The position numbers and the translations under genes were made by a program. Below the pieces are notes generated by a model. That model had not been told where the DNA came from, ran no database searches, and was given only the letters and a program-made list of their open reading frames with translations. From Chamaelirium japonicum (Eukaryota; Streptophyta; Magnoliopsida; Liliales; Melanthiaceae): a stretch of 64,000 bases of DNA. The stretch spans positions 30,347,209 to 30,411,208 of the forward strand of contig OX393549.1 in assembly GCA_947650365.1 (NCBI GenBank). Direction: 5' to 3'. Below, piece by piece: positions 62,565-64,000 of this stretch. Each line of letters begins with the position of its first letter. The first letter of the stretch is position 1.

Positions 62565-64000
62565 CCTGAATTAGAATGGATCGTACGAATGAATTAAAAT
62601 GGATACCTTTGTGCATATGAATTAGAATGGATCGTACGAATGAATTAGAATGGATCATATTAATGAATTAGAATGGATCGTACGAATGAATTAGAATGGA
62701 TCGTACGAATGAATTAGAATGGATCTTACGAATGGATACATTCGTGCGAATGAATTAGAATGGATCGGACGAATGAATTAGAATGGATCGTACGAATGAA
62801 TTAGAATGGATCGTACGAATGAATTAGAATGGATCAAATGAATGAATTAGGATGGTTACATTCATGCGAATGAATTAGAATGGATCCTACGAATGGATTA
62901 GAATGGATCGTACGAATGGATTAGAATGGATACATTCGAGCGAATGAATTAGAATGGATCGTACGAATGAAATTAGAATGGATCGTACGAATGAATTAGA
63001 ATAGATCGTATGAATGAATTAGAATGGATCGTACGAATGAATTAGAATGGATCGTACGAATAAATTAGAATGGATACATTCGTCCGAATGAATTAGAATG
63101 GATCATACGAATGAGTAAGAATGGATCGTACGAATGAAATACAATAGATTGTACAAATGAATTAGAATGGATCCTACGAATGAATTAGAATGGATCGTGA
63201 GAAAGAATTAGAATGGATTGTATGAATGAATTAGAGTGGATCGTATGAATGAATTAGAATGGATCGTGCGAATGAATTCGAATGGATCGTACGAATTCAT
63301 TCTAATTCATTCCTACAATCCATTCTAATTCTTTCACACGATCCATTCTAATTCATTCGTACGTTCCATTCTAATTCATTAGCACGATCCATGCTAATTC
63401 ATTCGTACGATCTATTCTAATTTATTCGTACGATCCATTCTAATTTCATTCGTACGATCCATTCTAATTCATTCGCTCGAATGTATCCATTCTAATCCAT
63501 TCGTACGATCCATTCTAATCCATTTGTACTATCCATTCTAATTCATTCGCATGAATGTAACCATTCTAATTCATTCATTTGATCCATTCTAATTCATTCG
63601 TACGATCCATTCTAATTCATTCGTCCGATCCATTCTAATTCATTCGCACGAAGGTATCCATTCTAATTCATTCGTACGATCCATTCTAATTCATTCGTAC
63701 GATCCATTCTAATTCATTCGTAAGATCCATTCTAATTCATTCGTACGATCCATTCTAATTCATTCGTACGATCCATTGTAATTCATTCGCACGAATGTAT
63801 CCATTCTAGTTCATTCGTACGATCCATTCTAATTCATTCGTACGATCCATTCTAATTCATTCGCACGATCCATTCTAATTCATTCGTACGATCAATTCTA
63901 ATTCATTCGCACGAATATATCCATTCTAATTCATTCGTACGATCCTGAATTAGAATGGATCGTACGAATGAATTAGAATGGATACCTTTGTGCATATGAA
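62565..64000. repeat. Forward 62565-63290, reverse 63291-63943, forward stub to window end
   Basis: The forward part has GATACCTTTGTGCATATG (about 62603), GATCAAATG (about 62832), GGTTACATTCATG and CATTCGAGCG. A class B reverse-form junction follows (about 63265-63300). The reverse part repeats 61801-62564, and a class E reverse-form junction at 63941-63953 lets the next GATACCTTTGTGCATATG copy begin before the window ends. Confidence 0.9.

Larger units (their letters stand above)
1..64000. repeat. Satellite array, 23-bp monomer, two orientations
   Basis: Every stretch read on either strand resolves into a 23-bp monomer (clean copies at 3357-3379) with GATC, then CGTACG, then GAATTAGAATG. 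About 2,700 monomers fit in the window. Most carry zero to three substitutions. A 28-bp form (3689-3716) has five extra bases between GAT and the CG-rich part and usually reads CATTCGTGCGAATG. Forms of 24 bp (an extra T, as in GGATTCGTACG, or an extra G, as in CGTACGGAATG), 18 bp (about 46367-46384) and 10 bp (49036-49400) also occur. Orientation switches about 80 times. No flanking unique DNA is seen, so the array is longer than the window. Tandem satellites of this kind form heterochromatin in eukaryotes; the family is not one I recognise, and no transcript, promoter or coding role can be supported. Confidence 0.97.

Noticed and set aside
1-64000. CENP-B box
   Set aside because: TTCGTACGATCC fits the first part of the box (TTCG, A and C in place) but the required GGG is ATT in the monomer. 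CGGGCG variants do not have TTCG at the right distance. No full match seen.
1-64000. CRISPR array or plasmid iterons with a 23-bp repeat
   Set aside because: There are no unique spacers, repeats abut directly, orientation alternates and the array fills 64 kb.
1-64000. Human-type satellite II/III (CATTC pentamers)
   Set aside because: CATTC occurs twice per unit, but the 23-bp period with CGTACG and TAATT is fixed and no pentamer tracts are present.
1-64000. Telomere repeats, rRNA, tRNA or retroelement fragments
   Set aside because: No TTAGGG-, TTTAGGG- or TTAGG-type runs, no tRNA-like arms, no poly-A tails and no long unique stretch on either strand.
1-64000. Alternating orientation as an assembly artefact
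   Set aside because: It cannot be fully excluded without reads, but the same junctions with the same flanking variants recur many times at different distances, which random mis-joins or fold-back reads would not produce.

Overview
The whole 64 kb is one satellite DNA array. I find no unique sequence longer than about 10 bp, no gene, no RNA gene and no transposon. The basic unit is a 23-bp monomer (clean example 3357-3379) built from GATC, the palindrome CGTACG and the AT-rich core GAATTAGAATG. It is about 35% GC. A second common monomer is 28 bp (example 3689-3716), and rarer 24-, 18- and 10-bp forms occur. The scale and the higher-order structure point to constitutive heterochromatin of a eukaryote, such as a centromere, pericentromere, or sex- or B-chromosome block. 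I do not recognise the satellite and cannot name the species. Frequent CG to TG or CA changes suggest a genome that methylates CpG, but this is inference.

Layout: the array is cut into about 80 blocks of alternating orientation, from about 20 bp to about 4 kb long. 'Forward' here means GATC...AATG reads on the + strand. Forward and reverse DNA are nearly balanced, by my block boundaries roughly 34 kb against 30 kb. The longest forward runs are 38141-42098 and 56612-59692. The longest reverse runs are 29012-30952, 5212-7077 and 25394-27149. Block edges are given to about 10 bp.

The switches between orientations are not random. Most fall into a few recurrent junction classes, named here A to I. 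A: centre CATTCGTACGAATG. B: GAATTCGTACGATCC. C: centre CGATCG. D: CCATTATGG. E: ATTCAGGATCG. F: CGTGCACGA. G: a 28-bp hairpin. H: a 38-bp palindrome. I: CTAATGAATTAG. Classes A, B, D, E, F, G and I each occur both as themselves and as their exact reverse complement elsewhere in the window, with flanking monomer variants carried along. Class C has two arm types in both left-right orders. So segments spanning already-formed junctions were later inverted and copied. Several junctions are centres of long near-perfect palindromes: 111+21+111 bp twice, 98+29+98 bp in four copies, and 70+70 bp with no spacer.

Above the monomer there is higher-order structure: fixed strings of variant monomers recur as direct and inverted copies. 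Examples are a pair of about 3.4 kb segments 18.4 kb apart (37401-40860 and 55849-59260), a three-copy module of about 1 kb (7078, 21274, 51183), and a 378-bp tandem pair differing at one base (20043-20798). The picture is a mosaic of one ancestral variant order, repeatedly duplicated and flipped. The palindromic architecture is the most interesting thing in the window.
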